A DNA stretch of 64,000 nucleotides, taken from Glycine soja. Taxonomy: Eukaryota; Streptophyta; Magnoliopsida; Fabales; Fabaceae. Location: NCBI RefSeq assembly GCF_004193775.1, contig NW_021143922.1, positions 1 to 64,000 of the forward strand, in the 5' to 3' direction. A program made the translations under genes and the position numbers. Positions 40,013 through 51,688 of the stretch are shown in pieces (the stretch's first letter is position 1; each line of letters starts with the position of its first letter). The notes under the pieces are model-generated. The model was not told the origin of the DNA, did no database searches, and was given only the letters and a program-made list of their open reading frames with translations.

Positions 40013-43000
40013 AGTATCGGCTAGGATTTTTTTCGATCAGTATCGGTGAATAAATATTTTTTCCACGGTGGGCAAATGTTTTCCTTGCCGAGTAAATGAA
40101 AACATGGCGGTGTCGGCCGAAACACAACTTCGGTTGAGCTCGAACGAAAAATCCTAGCCGACCTACATTGTAAATTTTTACGGCAACACCGAACAAAAGA
40201 GCATCCGCTACCGTGAAAAAATATTATAAGTCAGCATTTGTAAAAAAGCTTGCGCAATGTCGGCTGGAAAATATCAGTCGCGGCTTCACAACGACCGATG
40301 TCGGCTATAGTATTTTCTATTCACCCCCTGAATAATATTTGGATGACGTCTATTTGGAAATGTTCGATCGGCGTCATCCGGTGATGCTTCTTTTTTAAAC
40401 ATCGATCGGTCATCTTTCCTGGCCGACATCGGCTAACATTTTTTTAGATCAGTATCGGTGAATCATGTTTTTTTCCGAGGTGGGCTAATGTTTTCCTTGT
40501 CGAGTAAATGAAAACATGCAGGTGTCGGTCGAAACACAACTTCGGTTGAGCTCGAACGAAAAAACCTAGCCGACCTACATTGTAAATTTTTACGGCAACA
40601 CCGAACAAAAGAGCATCCTCTAACGTAAAAAAATATTATCGGGCAGCGTTTGTAAAAAAGCTTGCGCAATGTCGGCTGGAAAATGGCAGTCTTGGCTATT
40701 TACCGACTTATGTTGGCTGTTGTTTTATCCATTCAATCCCTGAATAATATTTGCATGATGTCGATGAGAAAATGTTCGATCGGCGCCACCAGGTGATTTT
40801 CCTTTTAGACCTCGATCTGTTAACTTTCGTTGTCGATGTCGACTAGGATTTTTTTCGATCAGTACCGGTGAATAAAGTTTTTTTCCGAGGTGGGAAAATG
40901 TTTTCCTTGCCGAGTAAATGAAAACATGGCGGTGTTGGCCGAAACACAACTTCGGTTGAGCTCGAACGAAAAAACCTAGCCGACCTACATTGTAAATTTT
41001 AACGGCAACACCCAACAAAAAAGCATCCTCTACCGTAAAAAATATCATCGCCCAGCGTTTGTAAAGTAATTGCGCAATGCCGGCTGAAAAATATCAGTCG
41101 CGGCTTCACGACGACCGATGTCGGCTAATGTATTTTCTATTCAATCCCTGAATAATATATGGATGATGTTTAATAGGAAATGTCCGATCGGCGTCATCCG
41201 GTGATGCTTCTTTTTTAAACATCGATCGGTCATCTTTCATGGCCGACGTCGGCTAACATATTTGTTTATCAGTATCGGTGAATCATGTCTTTTTCCGAGG
41301 TGGGCTAATGCTTTCCTTGCCGAGTAAATGAAAACATGCCGTTGTCGGCCGAAACACAACTTCGGTTGAGCTCGAACAAGAAAACCTAGCCGACCTACAT
41401 TGTAAATTTTTACGGCAACACCGAACAAAAGAGCATCCGCTACCGTGAAAAAATATTATAAGTCAGCATTTGTAAAAGAGCTTGCGCAATGTCGGCTGGA
41501 AAATATCAGTCGCGGCTTCACAACGACCGATGTCGGCTATAGTATTTTCTATTCAACCCCTGAATAATATTTGGATGACGTCTATTTGGAAATGTTCGAT
41601 CGGCGTCATCCGGTGATGCTTCTTTTTTAAACATCGATCGGTCATCTTTCCTGGCCGACATCGGCTAACATTTTTTTAGATCAGTATCGGTGAATCATGT
41701 TTTTTTCCGAGGTGGGCTAATGTTTTCCTTGCCGAGTAAATGAAAACATGCAGGTGTCGGTCGAAACACAACTTCGGTTGAGCTCGAACGAAAAAACCTA
41801 GCCGACCTACATTGTAAATTTTTACGGCAACACCGAACAAAAGAGCATCCTCTAACGTAAAAAAATATTATCGGGCAGCGTTTGTAAAAAAGCTTGCGCA
41901 ATATCGGCTGGAAAATGGCAGTCTTGGCTATTTACCGACTTATGTTGGCTGTTGTTTTATCCATTCAATCAATCCCTGAATAATATTTGCAAGATGTCGA
42001 TGAGGAAATGTTCGATCGGCGCCACCAGGTGATTTTCCTTTTAGACCTCGATCTGCTAACTTTCGTTGTCGATGTCGGCTAGGATTTTTTTCGATCAGTA
42101 CCGGTGAATAAAGTTTTTTTCCGAGGTGGGAAAATGTTTTCCTTGCCGAGTAAATGAAAACATGGCGGTGTCGGCCGAAACACAACTTCGGTTGAGCTCG
42201 AACGAAAAAACCTAGCCGGCCTACATTGTAAATTTTAACGGCAACACCCAACAAAAAAGCATCCTCTACCGTAAAAAATATCATCGGCCAGCGCTTGTAA
42301 AATAATTGCGCAATGTCGGCTGAAAAATATCAGTCGCGGCTTCACGACGACCGATGTCGGCTAATGCATTTTCTATTCAATCCCTGAATAATATTTGGAT
42401 GATGTTTATTAGGAAATGTCCGATCGGCGTCATCCGGTGATGCTTCTTTTTTAAACATCGATCGGTCATCTTTCATGGCCGACGTCGGCTAACATATTTG
42501 TTTATCAGTATCGGTGAATCATGTCTTTTTCCGAGGTGGGCTAATACTTTCCTTGCCGAGTAAATGAAAACATGCCGTTGTCGGCCGAAACACAACTTCG
42601 GTTGAGCTCGAACAAGAAAACCTAGCCGACCTACATTGTAAATTTTTACGGCAACACCGAACAAAACAGCATCCTCTACCGTAAAAAAATATTACGGCCA
42701 ACGTTTGTAAAAAAGCCTGCGCAATGTCGGCTGGAAGATAGCAGTCGCGGCTATTTCACGACTTATGTTGGCTGTTGTTTTGTCTATTCAATCCCAGAAT
42801 AATATTTGGATGATGTCGATTAGGAAATGTTCGATCGACGTAACCAGGTGATTTTTTTTTTAGACCTCGATCTGTAAACTTTCGTTGTTGATGTCGGCTA
42901 GGATTTTTTTCGATCAGTATCGGTGAATAAATATTTTTTCTACGGTGGGCAAATGTTTTCCTTGCCGAGTAAATGAAAACATGGCGGTGTCGGCCGAAAC

Positions 43001-46000
43001 ACAACTTCGGTTGAGCTCGAACGAAAAATCCTAGCCGACCTACATTGTAAATTTTTACGGCAACACCGAACAAAAGAGCATCCGCTACCGTGAAAAAATA
43101 TTATAAGTCAGCATTTGTAAAAGAGCTTGCGCAATGCCGGCTGGAAAATATCAGTCGCGGCTTCACAACGACCGATGTCGGCTATAGTATTTTCTATTCA
43201 ACCCCTGAATAATATTTGGATGACGTCTATTTGGAAATGTTCGATCGGCGTCATCCGGTGATGCTTCTTTTTTAAACATCGATCGGTCGTCTTTCCTGGC
43301 CGACATCGGCTAACATTTTTTTAGATCAGTATCGGTGAATCATGTTTTTTTCCGAGGTGGGCTAATGTTTTCCTTGCCGAGTAAATGAAAACATGCAGGT
43401 GTCGGTCGAAACACAACTTCGGTTGAGCTCGAACGAAAAAACCTAGCCGACCTACATTGTAAATTTTTACGACAACACCGAACAAAAGAGCATCCTCTAA
43501 CGTAAAAAAATATTATCGGGCAGCGTTTGTAAAAGAGCTTGCGCAATGTCGGCTGGAAAATGGCAGTCTTGGCTATTTACCGACTTATGTTGGCTGTTGT
43601 TTTATCCATTCAATCAATCCCTGAATAATATTTGCATGATGTCGATGAGGAAATGTTCGATCGGCGCCACCAGGTGATTTTCCTTTTAGACCACGATATG
43701 TTAACTTTCGTTGTCGATGTCGGCTAGGATTTTTTTCGATCAGTACCGGTGAATAAAGTTTTTTTCCGAGGTGGGAAAATGTTTTCCTTGCCGAGTAAAT
43801 GAAAACATGGCGGTGTCGGCCGAAACACAACTTCGGTTGAGCTCGAACGAAAAAACCTAGCCGGCCTACATTGTAAATTTTAACGGCAACACCCAACAAA
43901 AAAGCATCCTCTACCGTAAAAAATATCATCGGCCAGCGTTTGTAAAATAATTGCGCAATGTCGGCTGAAAAGTATCAGTCGCGGCTTCACGACGACCGAT
44001 GTCGGCTAATGCATTTTCTATTCAATCCCTGAATAATATTTGGATGATGTTTATTAGGAAATGTCCGATCGGCGTCATCCGGTGATGCTACTTTTTTAAA
44101 CATCGATCGGTCATCTTTCATGGCCGACGTCGGCTAACATATTTGTTTATCAGTATCGGTGAATCATGTCTTTTTCCGAGGTGGGCTAATGCTTTCCTTG
44201 CCGAGTAAATGAAAACATGCCGTTGTCGGCCGAAACACAACTTCGGTTGAGCTCGAACAAGAAAACCTAGCCGACCTACATTGTAAATTTTTACGGCAAC
44301 ACCGAACGAAACAGCATCCTCTACCGTGAAAAAATATTACGGCCAACGTTTGTAAAAAAGCCTGCGCAATGTCGGCTGGAAGATAGCAGTCGCGGCTATT
44401 TCACGACTTATGTTGGCTGTTGTTTTGTCTATTCAATCCCAGAATAATATTTGGATGATGTCGATTAGGAAATGTTCGATCGACGTAACCAGGTGATTTT
44501 TTTTTTTAGACCTCGATCTGTAAACTTTCGTTGTTGATGTCGGCTAGGATTTTTTTCGATCAGTATCGGTGAATAAATATTTTTTCCACGGTGGGCAAAT
44601 GTTTTCCTTGCCGAGTAAATGAAAACATGGCGGTGTCGGCCGAAACACAACTTCGGTTGAGCTCGAACGAAAAATCCTAGCCGACCTACATTGTAAATTT
44701 TTACGGCAACACCGAACAAAAGAGCATCCGCTACCGTGAAAAAATATTATAAGTCAGCATTTGTAAAAGAGCTTGCGCAATGTCGGCTGGAAAATATCAG
44801 TCGCGGCTTCACAACGACCGATGTCGGCTATAGTATTTTCTATTCAACCCCTGAATAATATTTGGATGACGTCTATTTGGAAATGTTCGATCGGCGTCAT
44901 CCGGTGATGCTTCTTTTTTAAACATCGATCGGTCATCTTTCCTGGCCGACATCGGCTAACATTTTTTTAGATCAGTATCGGTGAATCATGTTTTTTTTCG
45001 AGGTGGGCTAATGTTTTCCTTGCCGAGTAAATGAAAACATGCAGGTGTCGGTCGAAACACAACTTCGGTTGAGCTCGAACGAAAAAACCTAGCCGACCTA
45101 CATTGTAAATTTTTACGGCAACACCGAACAAAAGAGCATACTCTAACGTAAAAAAATATTATCGGGCAGCGTTTGTAAAAAAGCCTGCGCAATGTCGGCT
45201 GGATGATAGCAGTCGCGGCTATTTCACGACTTATGTTGGCTGTTGTTTTGTCTATTGAATCCCAGAATAATATTTGGATGATGTCGATTAGGAAATGTTC
45301 GATCGACGTAACCAGGTGATTTTTTTTTTAGACCTCGATCTGTAAACTTTCGTTGATGTCGGCTAGGATTTTTTTCGATCAGTACCGGTGAATAAAGTTT
45401 TTTTCCGAGGTGGGAAAATGTTTTCCTTGCCGAGTAAATGAAAACATGGCGGTGTCGGCCGAAACACAACTTCGGTTGAGCTCGAACGAAAAAACCTAGC
45501 CGGCCTACATTGTAAATTTTAACGGCAACACCCAACAAAAAAGCATCCTCTACCGTAAAAAATATCATCGGCCAGCGTTTGTAAAATAATTGCGCAATGT
45601 CGGCTGAAAAATATCAGTCGCGGCTTCACGACGACCGATGTCGGCTAATGCATTTTCTATTCAATCCCTGAATAATATTTGGATGATGTCTATTTGGAAA
45701 TGTCCGATCGGCTTCATCCGGCGATGCTACTTTTTTAAACATCGATCGGTCATCTTTCCTGGCCGACATCGGCTAACATTTTTTTAGATCAGTATCGGTG
45801 AATCATGTTTTTTTCCGAGGTGGGCTAATGTTTTCCTTGCCGAGTAAATGAAAACATGCTGGTGTCGGTCGAAACAAACCTTCGGTTGAGCTCGAACGAA
45901 AAAACCTAGCCGACCTACATTGTAAATTTTTACGGCAACACCGAACAAAACAGCATCCTCTAACGTAAAAAAATATTATCGGGCAGCGTTTGTAAAAAAG

Positions 46001-49000
46001 CTTGCGCAATGTCGGCTGGAAAATGGCAGTCTTGGCTATTTACCGACTTATGTTGGCTGTTGTTTTATCCATTCAATCCCTGAATAATATTTGCATGATG
46101 TCGATTAGGAAATGTTCGATCGGCGTCACCAGGTGATTTTCCTTTTAGACCTCGATCTGTTAACTTTCGTTGTCGATGTCGGCTAGGATTTTTTTCGATC
46201 AGTACCGGTGAATAAAGTTTTTTTCCGAGGTGGGAAAATGTTTTCCTTGCCGAGTAAATGAAAACATGGCGGTGTCGGCCGAAACACAACTTCGGTTGAG
46301 CTCGAACGAAAAAACCTAGCCGGCCTACATTGTAAATTTTAACGGCAACACCCAACAAAAAAGCATCCTCTACCGTAAAAAATATCATCGGCCAGCGTTT
46401 GTAAAATAATTGCGCAATGTCGGCTGAAAAATATCAGTCGCGGCTTCACGACGACCGATGTCGGCTAATGCATTTTCTATTCAATCCCTGAATAATATTT
46501 GGATGATGTTTATTAGGAAATGTCCGATCGGCGTCATCCGGTGATGCTTCTTTTTTAAACATCAATCGGTCATCTTTCATGGCCGACGTCGGCTAACATA
46601 TTTGTTTATCAGTATCGGTGAATCATGTCTTTTTCCGAGGTGGGCTAATGCTTTCCTTGCCGAGTAAATGAAAACATGCCGTTGTCGGCCGAAACGCAAC
46701 TTCGGTTGAGCTCGAACAAGAAAACCTAGCCGACCTACATTGTAAATTTTTACGGCAACACCGAACAAAACAGCATCCTCTACCGTAAAAAAATATTACG
46801 GCCAACGTTTGTAAAAAAGCCTGCGCAATGTCGGCTGGAAGATAGCAGTCGCGGCTATTTCACGACTTATTTTGGCTGTTGTTTTGTCTATTCAATCCCA
46901 GAATAATATTTGGATGATGTCGATTAGGAAATGTTCGATCGATGTAACCAGGTGATTTTTTTTTTAGACCTCGATCTGTAAACTTTCGTTGTTGATGTCG
47001 GCTAGGATTTTTTTCGATCAGTATCGGTGAATAAATATTTTTTCCACGGTGGGCAAATGTTTTCCTTGCCGAGTAAATGAAAACATGGCGGTGTCGGCCG
47101 AAACACAACTTCGGTTGAGCTCGAACGAAAAATCCTAGCCGACCTACATTGTAAATTTTTACGGCAACACCGAACAAAAGAGCATCCGCTACCGTGAAAA
47201 AATATTATAAGTCAGCATTTGTAAAAGAGCTTGCGCAATGCCGGCTGGAAAATATCAGTCGCGGCTTCACAACGACCGATGTCGGCTATAGTATTTTCTA
47301 TTCAACCCCTGAATAATATTTGGATGACGACTATTTGGAAATGTTCGATCGGCGTCATCCGGTGATGCTTCTTTTTTAAACATCGATCGGTCATCTTTCC
47401 TGGCCGACATCGGCTAACATTTTTTTAGATCAGTATCGGTGAATCATGTTTTTTTTCGAGGTGGGCTAATGTTTTCCTTGCCGAGTAAATGAAAACATGC
47501 AGGTGTTGGTCGAAACACAACTTCGGTTGAGCTCGAACGAAAAAACCTAGCCGACCTACATTGTAAATTTTTACGGCAACACCGAACAAAAGAGCATACT
47601 CTAACGTAAAAAAATATTATCGGGCAGCGTTTGTAAAAAAGCCTGCGCAATGTCGGCTGGAAAATGGCAGTCTTGGCTATTTACCGACTTATGTTGGCTG
47701 TTGTTTTATCCATTCAATCCCTGAATAATATTTGCATGATGTCGATGAGGAAATGTTCGATCGGCGTCACCAGGTGATTTTCCTTTTAGACCTCGATCTG
47801 TTAACTTTCGTTGTCGATGTCGGCTAGGATTTTTTTCGATCAGTACCGGTGAATAAAGTTTTTTTCCGAGGTGGGAAAAATGTTTTCCTTGCCGAGTAAA
47901 TGAAAACATGGCGGTGTCGGCCGAAACACAACTTCGGTTGACCTCGAACGAAAAATCCTAGCCGACCTACATTGTAAATTTTTACGGCAACACCGAACAA
48001 AAGAGCATCCGCTACTGTGAAAAAATATTATAAGTCAGCATTTGTAAAAAAGCTTGCGCAATGTCGGCTGGAAAATATCAGTCGCGGCTTCACAACGACC
48101 GATGTCGGCTATAGTATTTTCTATTCAACCCCTGAATAATATTTGGATGACGTCTATTCGGAAATGTTCGATCGGCGTCATCCGGTGATGTTTCTTTTTT
48201 AAACATCGATCGGTCATCTTTCCTGGCCGACATCGGCTAACATTTTTTTAGATCTGTATCGGTGAATCATGTTTTTTTTCGAGGTGGGCTAATGTTTTCC
48301 TTGCCGAGTAAATGAAAACATGCAGGTGTCGGTCGAAACAAACCTTCGGTTGAGCTCGAACGAAAAAACCTAGCCGACCTACATTGTAAATTTTTACGGC
48401 AACACCGAACAAAAGAGCATCCTCTAACGTAAAAAAATATTATCGGGCAGCGTTTGTAAAAAAGCTTGCGCAATGTCGGCTGGAAAATGGCAGTCTTGGC
48501 TATTTACCGACTTATGTTGGCTGTTGTTTTATCCATTCAATCCCTGAATAATATTTGCATGATGTCGATGAGGAAATGTTCGATCGGCGTCACCAGGTGA
48601 TTTTCCTTTTAGACCTCGATCTGTTAACTTTCGTTGTCGATGTCGGCTAGGATTTTTTTCGATCAGTACCGGTGAATAAAGTTTTTTTCCGAGGTGGGAA
48701 AATGTTTTCCTTGCCGAGTAAATGAAAACATGGCGGTGTCGGCCGAAACACAACTTCGGTTGAGCTCGAACGAAAAAACCTAGCCAGCCTACATTGTAAA
48801 TTTTAACGGCAACACCCAACAAAAAAGCATCGTCTACCGTAAAAAATATCATCGGCCAGCGTTTGTAAAATAATTGCGCAATGTCGGCTGAAAAATATCA
48901 GTCGCGGCTTCACGACGACCGATGTCGGCTAATGCATTTTCTATTCAATCCCTGAATAATATTTGGATGATGTTTATTAGGAAATGTCCGATCGGCGTCA

Positions 49001-49202
49001 TCCGGTGATGCTTCTTTTTTAAACATCGATCGGTCATCTTTCATGGCCGACGTCGGCTAACATATTTGTTTATCAGTATCGGTGAATCATGTCTTTTTCC
49101 GAGGTGGGCTAATGCTTTCCTTGCCGAGTAAATGAAAATATGCCGTTGTCGGCCGAAACACAACTTCGGTTGAGCTCGAACAAGAAAACCTAGCCGACCT
49201 AC
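40013..49202. repeat. 411-bp satellite array, first segment
   Basis: A second tandem satellite, unrelated to the first by eye, starts abruptly and keeps one orientation. The landmark CTAGGATTTTTTT or CTAACATTTTTTT recurs at 40021, 40433, 40843, 41253, 41665, 42079, 42489, 42898, 43310, 43724, 44134, 44544, 44956, 45363, 45773, 46183, 46593, 47002, 47414, 47824, 48237, 48647 and 49057. The spacing is 407-414 bp. Each monomer is rich in TCGGC and GCCGA words and contains runs of T and the conserved core CTTCGGTTGAGCTCGAAC. Satellites of about 411 bp have, as I recall, been reported in soybean centromeres, but I do not assign a family name. The array is interrupted at 49203 by a retrotransposon. 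Confidence 0.92.
49198..49202. other. Target-site duplication CCTAC, left copy
   Basis: The five bases CCTAC directly precede the 5' LTR, and the same five follow the 3' LTR at 52201-52205. In an uninterrupted 411-bp monomer the sequence reads GCCGACCTACATTG, with a single CCTAC. A 5-bp duplication is the usual footprint of a Ty3/gypsy or Ty1/copia integrase. Confidence 0.95.
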
Positions 49203-49237
49203 TGATGAGAATCATGAAACTGGCCAAATACAGGCTA

Positions 49238-49332
49238 AAGGCCCAAGTGGAGAAGGACGAAGGCCCAAGTGGAGAAGGATAAAGCCCCCGAGTGGAGAAG
49301 GATGAAGGCCCAAGTGGAGAAGGATGAAGGCC
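49238..49332 (+). repeat. ~22-bp tandem repeat at the LTR start
   Basis: Four imperfect copies of AAGGCCCAAGTGGAGAAGGA lie in tandem, with a period of 22-23 bp; the third copy reads AAGCCCCCGAGTGG. The same repeats occur in the 3' LTR at about 51621-51715. The first part of this repeat in the 3' LTR is translated by the end of the element's reading frame. Confidence 0.85.
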
Positions 49333-49495
49333 CAGAGGCAGAGACACTATCAAGACTATTAATTGTTGCTGAAGGCCCAAACTAATTTGAAGGCTCAAGT
49401 TAAATAAGTTTTTAGTTATAATTTATTTTTATTGTAATTTTGGCCCAAACTGTTTAGAAGGCCCATGTCTATTTTTATCTTTTTGTTTAGCTACA

Positions 49496-49525
49496 CTATA
49501 AGTATTGGTTTTTGTTTTGAATAAA
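49496..49525 (+). promoter_or_regulatory. Putative LTR TATA box and polyadenylation signal
   Basis: CTATAAG at 49496-49502 is a plausible TATA box, and AATAAA at 49520-49525 a plausible poly(A) signal. The two lie about 20 bp apart in mid-LTR, a common arrangement in plant LTRs where R is short. The transcription start was not determined. Confidence 0.45.
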
Positions 49526-49615
49526 GAAACTTTTGGCATTTGATAAAATTTGGTGAGAGTTTCTCTCTGGGTTCCTTGTTGAACCAATTATCAGACTTAT
49601 CAAGGTAATCCTTGT

Positions 49616-49769
49616 GGCGTCTACCCAGACTTATCTTCCTTCACTGGAAGTGGCGTCTACCCAGACTTATCTTTCTTCACTGGAAGTGGCGTCTACCCTG
49701 ACTTATCTTCCTTCACCGGAAGTGGTGTATATCCTGACTTATCTTCCTTCACTGGAAGTGGCGTCGTCC
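49616..49769 (+). repeat. 36-bp tandem repeat in the LTR (4+ copies)
   Basis: GGCGTCTACCCAGACTTATC begins a 36-bp unit repeated at 49616, 49652, 49688 and 49724, with a partial fifth copy at 49760. The 3' LTR carries the same array at about 51999-52152. Since 36 is a multiple of three, it gives a spurious repetitive 12-residue open frame. It lies downstream of the predicted start site, so it would be in the transcript leader. Confidence 0.9.
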
Positions 49770-49819
49770 AACCTCTGTAGCCTGTATCAAGTGATCCGCC
49801 CCGCAAGATTCACATCATC

Positions 49820-49831
49820 TGGTATCAGAGC
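49820..49831 (+). other. Primer-binding site, initiator tRNA-Met type
   Basis: TGGTATCAGAGC lies two bases (TC) after the end of the 5' LTR. This is the standard sequence complementary to the 3' end of plant initiator tRNA-Met, used to prime minus-strand DNA synthesis in many Ty3/gypsy and Ty1/copia elements. It also fixes the element's + orientation. Confidence 0.93.
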
Positions 49832-50238
49832 TTCGGTTCTTGATACAGGTTCTATCTTATCCTATTATTTTTCTTTGTAATTTGTCCTGGTTCGTGTTTT
49901 GTCCTTGTTCTGTTATTTGTTTTTCTTGTTTGTGTCTTGTTGCGTTCTTGTTTGTGTCTTTGTTTCGTTCTTGTTCTTGTCACGTTTGTGTTCTTGTTGT
50001 TGTTCTTGTTTCTAGTGTCTTTCAGACGTTGTGTCAAAAAAAATAAAATTGTTTGGGTTCTGTTTCAAGTAAAAAAAAAAAAAAGTTGCAGAAATTTTGA
50101 AAAAAAAAAGAGAAGAAAAGAAGAAAGAGAAAAAAGAGAAAGTGGGTGTTTGATCTTTGAACACGAAATTGAGGCAGTTAGAGGCTTTTTTTTGGCAGAA
50201 AATCGTGTACCAAATCCCCTTATCTAGATTCTCCTCTG

Positions 50239-50312
50239 AATTCTGAGCGTTTTGATATATAGTGGGCCTCAAACGGACAACCGTAACAAAAGTTATGAGC
50301 ATTTGAAGTTTA
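50239..50312 (-). repeat. Single satellite-like monomer inside the retrotransposon leader
   Basis: The + strand here contains GAGCGT, GATATAT, CTCAA, CGGACA, CAAAAGTTAT and TTTGAA in the same order and spacing as the reverse complement of the 91-bp satellite. My ungapped alignment by eye gives about 54 identical bases of 74. A remembered CentGm-1 consensus matches slightly better. The satellite array thus lies antisense to the element. Whether the satellite arose from such a leader or the leader captured a satellite cannot be decided from one copy. Confidence 0.75.
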
Positions 50313-50315
50313 ATT

Positions 50316-50545
50316 GTCATATCTGTTATCTTATCTATTATCCTATCTGTTATCTTATTTGTTATCATATCTGTTATCCAAATTAAATCTAATTTGTTAT
50401 CCAAATCTGATCTATTATCCAAATCAAATCAAATCAAATTTTTTATCCAAATCAGATTTGTTATCCAAATCTAATCTGTTATCCAAATCAAATCCAATCT
50501 GCTATCCAAATCAAGTCCAAGTTATTATCCCAAATCAAATCTGTT
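50316..50545 (+). repeat. Degenerate TTATC/CCAAATC simple repeat in the leader
   Basis: Short words such as TCTGTTATC and TTATCCAAATC recur some fifteen times with variable spacing. It has low sequence complexity and no coding potential that I would trust. It may have grown by slippage during reverse transcription. Confidence 0.75.
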
Positions 50546-50785
50546 ACTCTGATAATTATATTGTCTTTCCTTTTATTTTATATTACCTTGTGTGTCTAAT
50601 TCGATCCATCCAGGAACTTAAGAGGGAGTGAGTGGTAAAAGGCAAGAGTGAAAACATCACACAAAAGCCTATATTGAGAGCATCAAACACGAGTGAACTA
50701 CCATTAAAGAGAGAAACACGTGAGTAGAGTGTGGTGAGGTCCTGAATTTTTTTTAATTTACTGCAAAATTCTTTGTTCCTTAATC

Positions 50786-51688
50786 ATGGCAAGAGCTGGT
50801 GACAATGGTGGTGTATATCATCAACTGGACGAATCTCAACGCTTATTTCTGGACGCGTGGATTACACAAATGCAACATTTGTTGAACCGTAACAAAGAAA
50901 AGCCCTACAGACGAATAGCCAAATCTTCCTCGTTTACTCTTAAACCTCTATCCCCTAGAGAAGTGTGTGATGACCAAATCAGAATGAGAGAAAAGAGAGA
51001 ACAAGAGAAAGAAAATAGTGAGGCACCACAAAGGAATATGAAAAAGAAGAGTGATACACCCGAGGAAAAGAGTGATACACATAAGAGAGAGAGTGATACA
51101 CATGAGAGAAAATTTAATTATTTTGCAGAGGCGAGTGAAGTGAGGAAAGTGTTACCTGCTCATGAACCACTCAATCTACAGTATTGCAAAGACAGTAAAA
51201 TTTCTACTGATAATTCTAATGAGTTTACTATTTCTATTTCTCCTAGTGTTCAACCATTATTGCAGGAATTTAAAAATGTCTTTCCTAAGGAGATTCCTCA
51301 TGGACTACCACCTTCAAGAGGCATAGAACATCAAGTTGATGTCCTCCCCGGAGCTTCATTGCCTAACAGGCCAACTTACAAAAGCAATCCCCAAGAGACT
51401 CAACGTAAGGATGCACATGCCAAAGTTGAGTATGTGAAAAGATTGTATGACCAAGTGAAGGTGCAAATTGCAAAGAAGAATGAAAGCTATGTCAAGCAAG
51501 CCCACAAGAAAAGGAAGGAAGTGGTACTTGAACCCGGTGATGATCCTGAACATTTGAGGACAAATGTTTTCCAAGAAGGAGGGAATGATGAGAATCATGA
51601 AACTGGCCAAATACAGGCTAAAGGCCCAAGTGGAGAAGGACGAAGGCCCAAGTGGAGAAGGATAAAGCCCCCGAGTGGAGAAGGATGA
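50786..51688 (+). pseudogene. Chimeric gag-pol remnant, 300 codons, internally deleted
   Basis: The frame opens at ATG 50786 (MARAGDNGGV) with a Gag-like N-terminus (about residues 1-38). It then jumps to a charged linker containing LSPREVCDDQ, which in related elements lies between protease and RT. Zinc knuckle and protease are absent. Residues 89-107 carry three SDT repeats. Residues 157-206 match the start of a Ty3/gypsy RT (NVFPKEIPHGLPP, then GIEHQVDVLPGASLPNRP). At about 206/207 the frame jumps past the RT active site, RNase H and integrase core to the integrase C-terminal region (KKRKEVVLEPGD, ending at residue 252). A third jump leads to the tail HLRTNVFQEGGNDE. Residues from about 267 lie in the 3' LTR. 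No catalytic residues remain. Despite at least three deletions the frame is open, so a Gag-like product is possible, but I consider it a remnant. Confidence 0.85.
51573..51585 (+). other. Polypurine tract
   Basis: AAGAAGGAGGGAA immediately precedes the TGATGAG start of the 3' LTR. It is the expected primer for plus-strand synthesis. Here it also encodes part of the reading frame (the QEGGN region), as in elements where pol overlaps the LTR. Confidence 0.9.

Larger units (their letters stand above)
49203..49817 (+). repeat. 5' LTR (615 bp)
   Basis: It begins TGATGAGAATCATG and ends GATTCACATCA. It differs from the 3' LTR by six substitutions, all transitions. It contains two internal tandem repeats, described separately. 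A TATA-like CTATAAG lies at 49496-49502 and an AATAAA at 49520-49525, which places the probable promoter and the polyadenylation signal close together in the middle of the LTR. Antisense and sense frames over it are not genes. Confidence 0.95.
49832..50785 (+). other. Long untranslated leader of the retrotransposon
   Basis: About 950 bp lie between the primer site and the first long frame, and I see no credible coding sequence. In order it holds a T-rich, TTGTTCTTGT-like pyrimidine stretch (49850-50040), a purine-rich A/G stretch (50069-50145), a segment resembling the centromeric satellite (50239-50312), and a degenerate TTATCC/CAAATC repeat (50316-50545). Open frames here are low-complexity by-products. 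Confidence 0.8.

Noticed and set aside
49820..49831. Possible tRNA-related gene at TGGTATCAGAGC
   Set aside because: Only the 12-base primer complement is present, with no cloverleaf around it; its position next to the LTR identifies it as a primer-binding site.
49614..49880. Plus-strand 88-codon frame with 12-residue repeats
   Set aside because: It translates the 36-bp LTR tandem repeat and crosses the LTR end and primer-binding site, which is incompatible with a real coding region.
49840..50631. Several frames in the retrotransposon leader, including a Ser-Tyr-Leu repetitive one at 50314-50631
   Set aside because: These are low-complexity TTGTTC, A/G and TTATCC tracts giving biased pseudo-peptides. 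The credible start of coding is the ATG at 50786.
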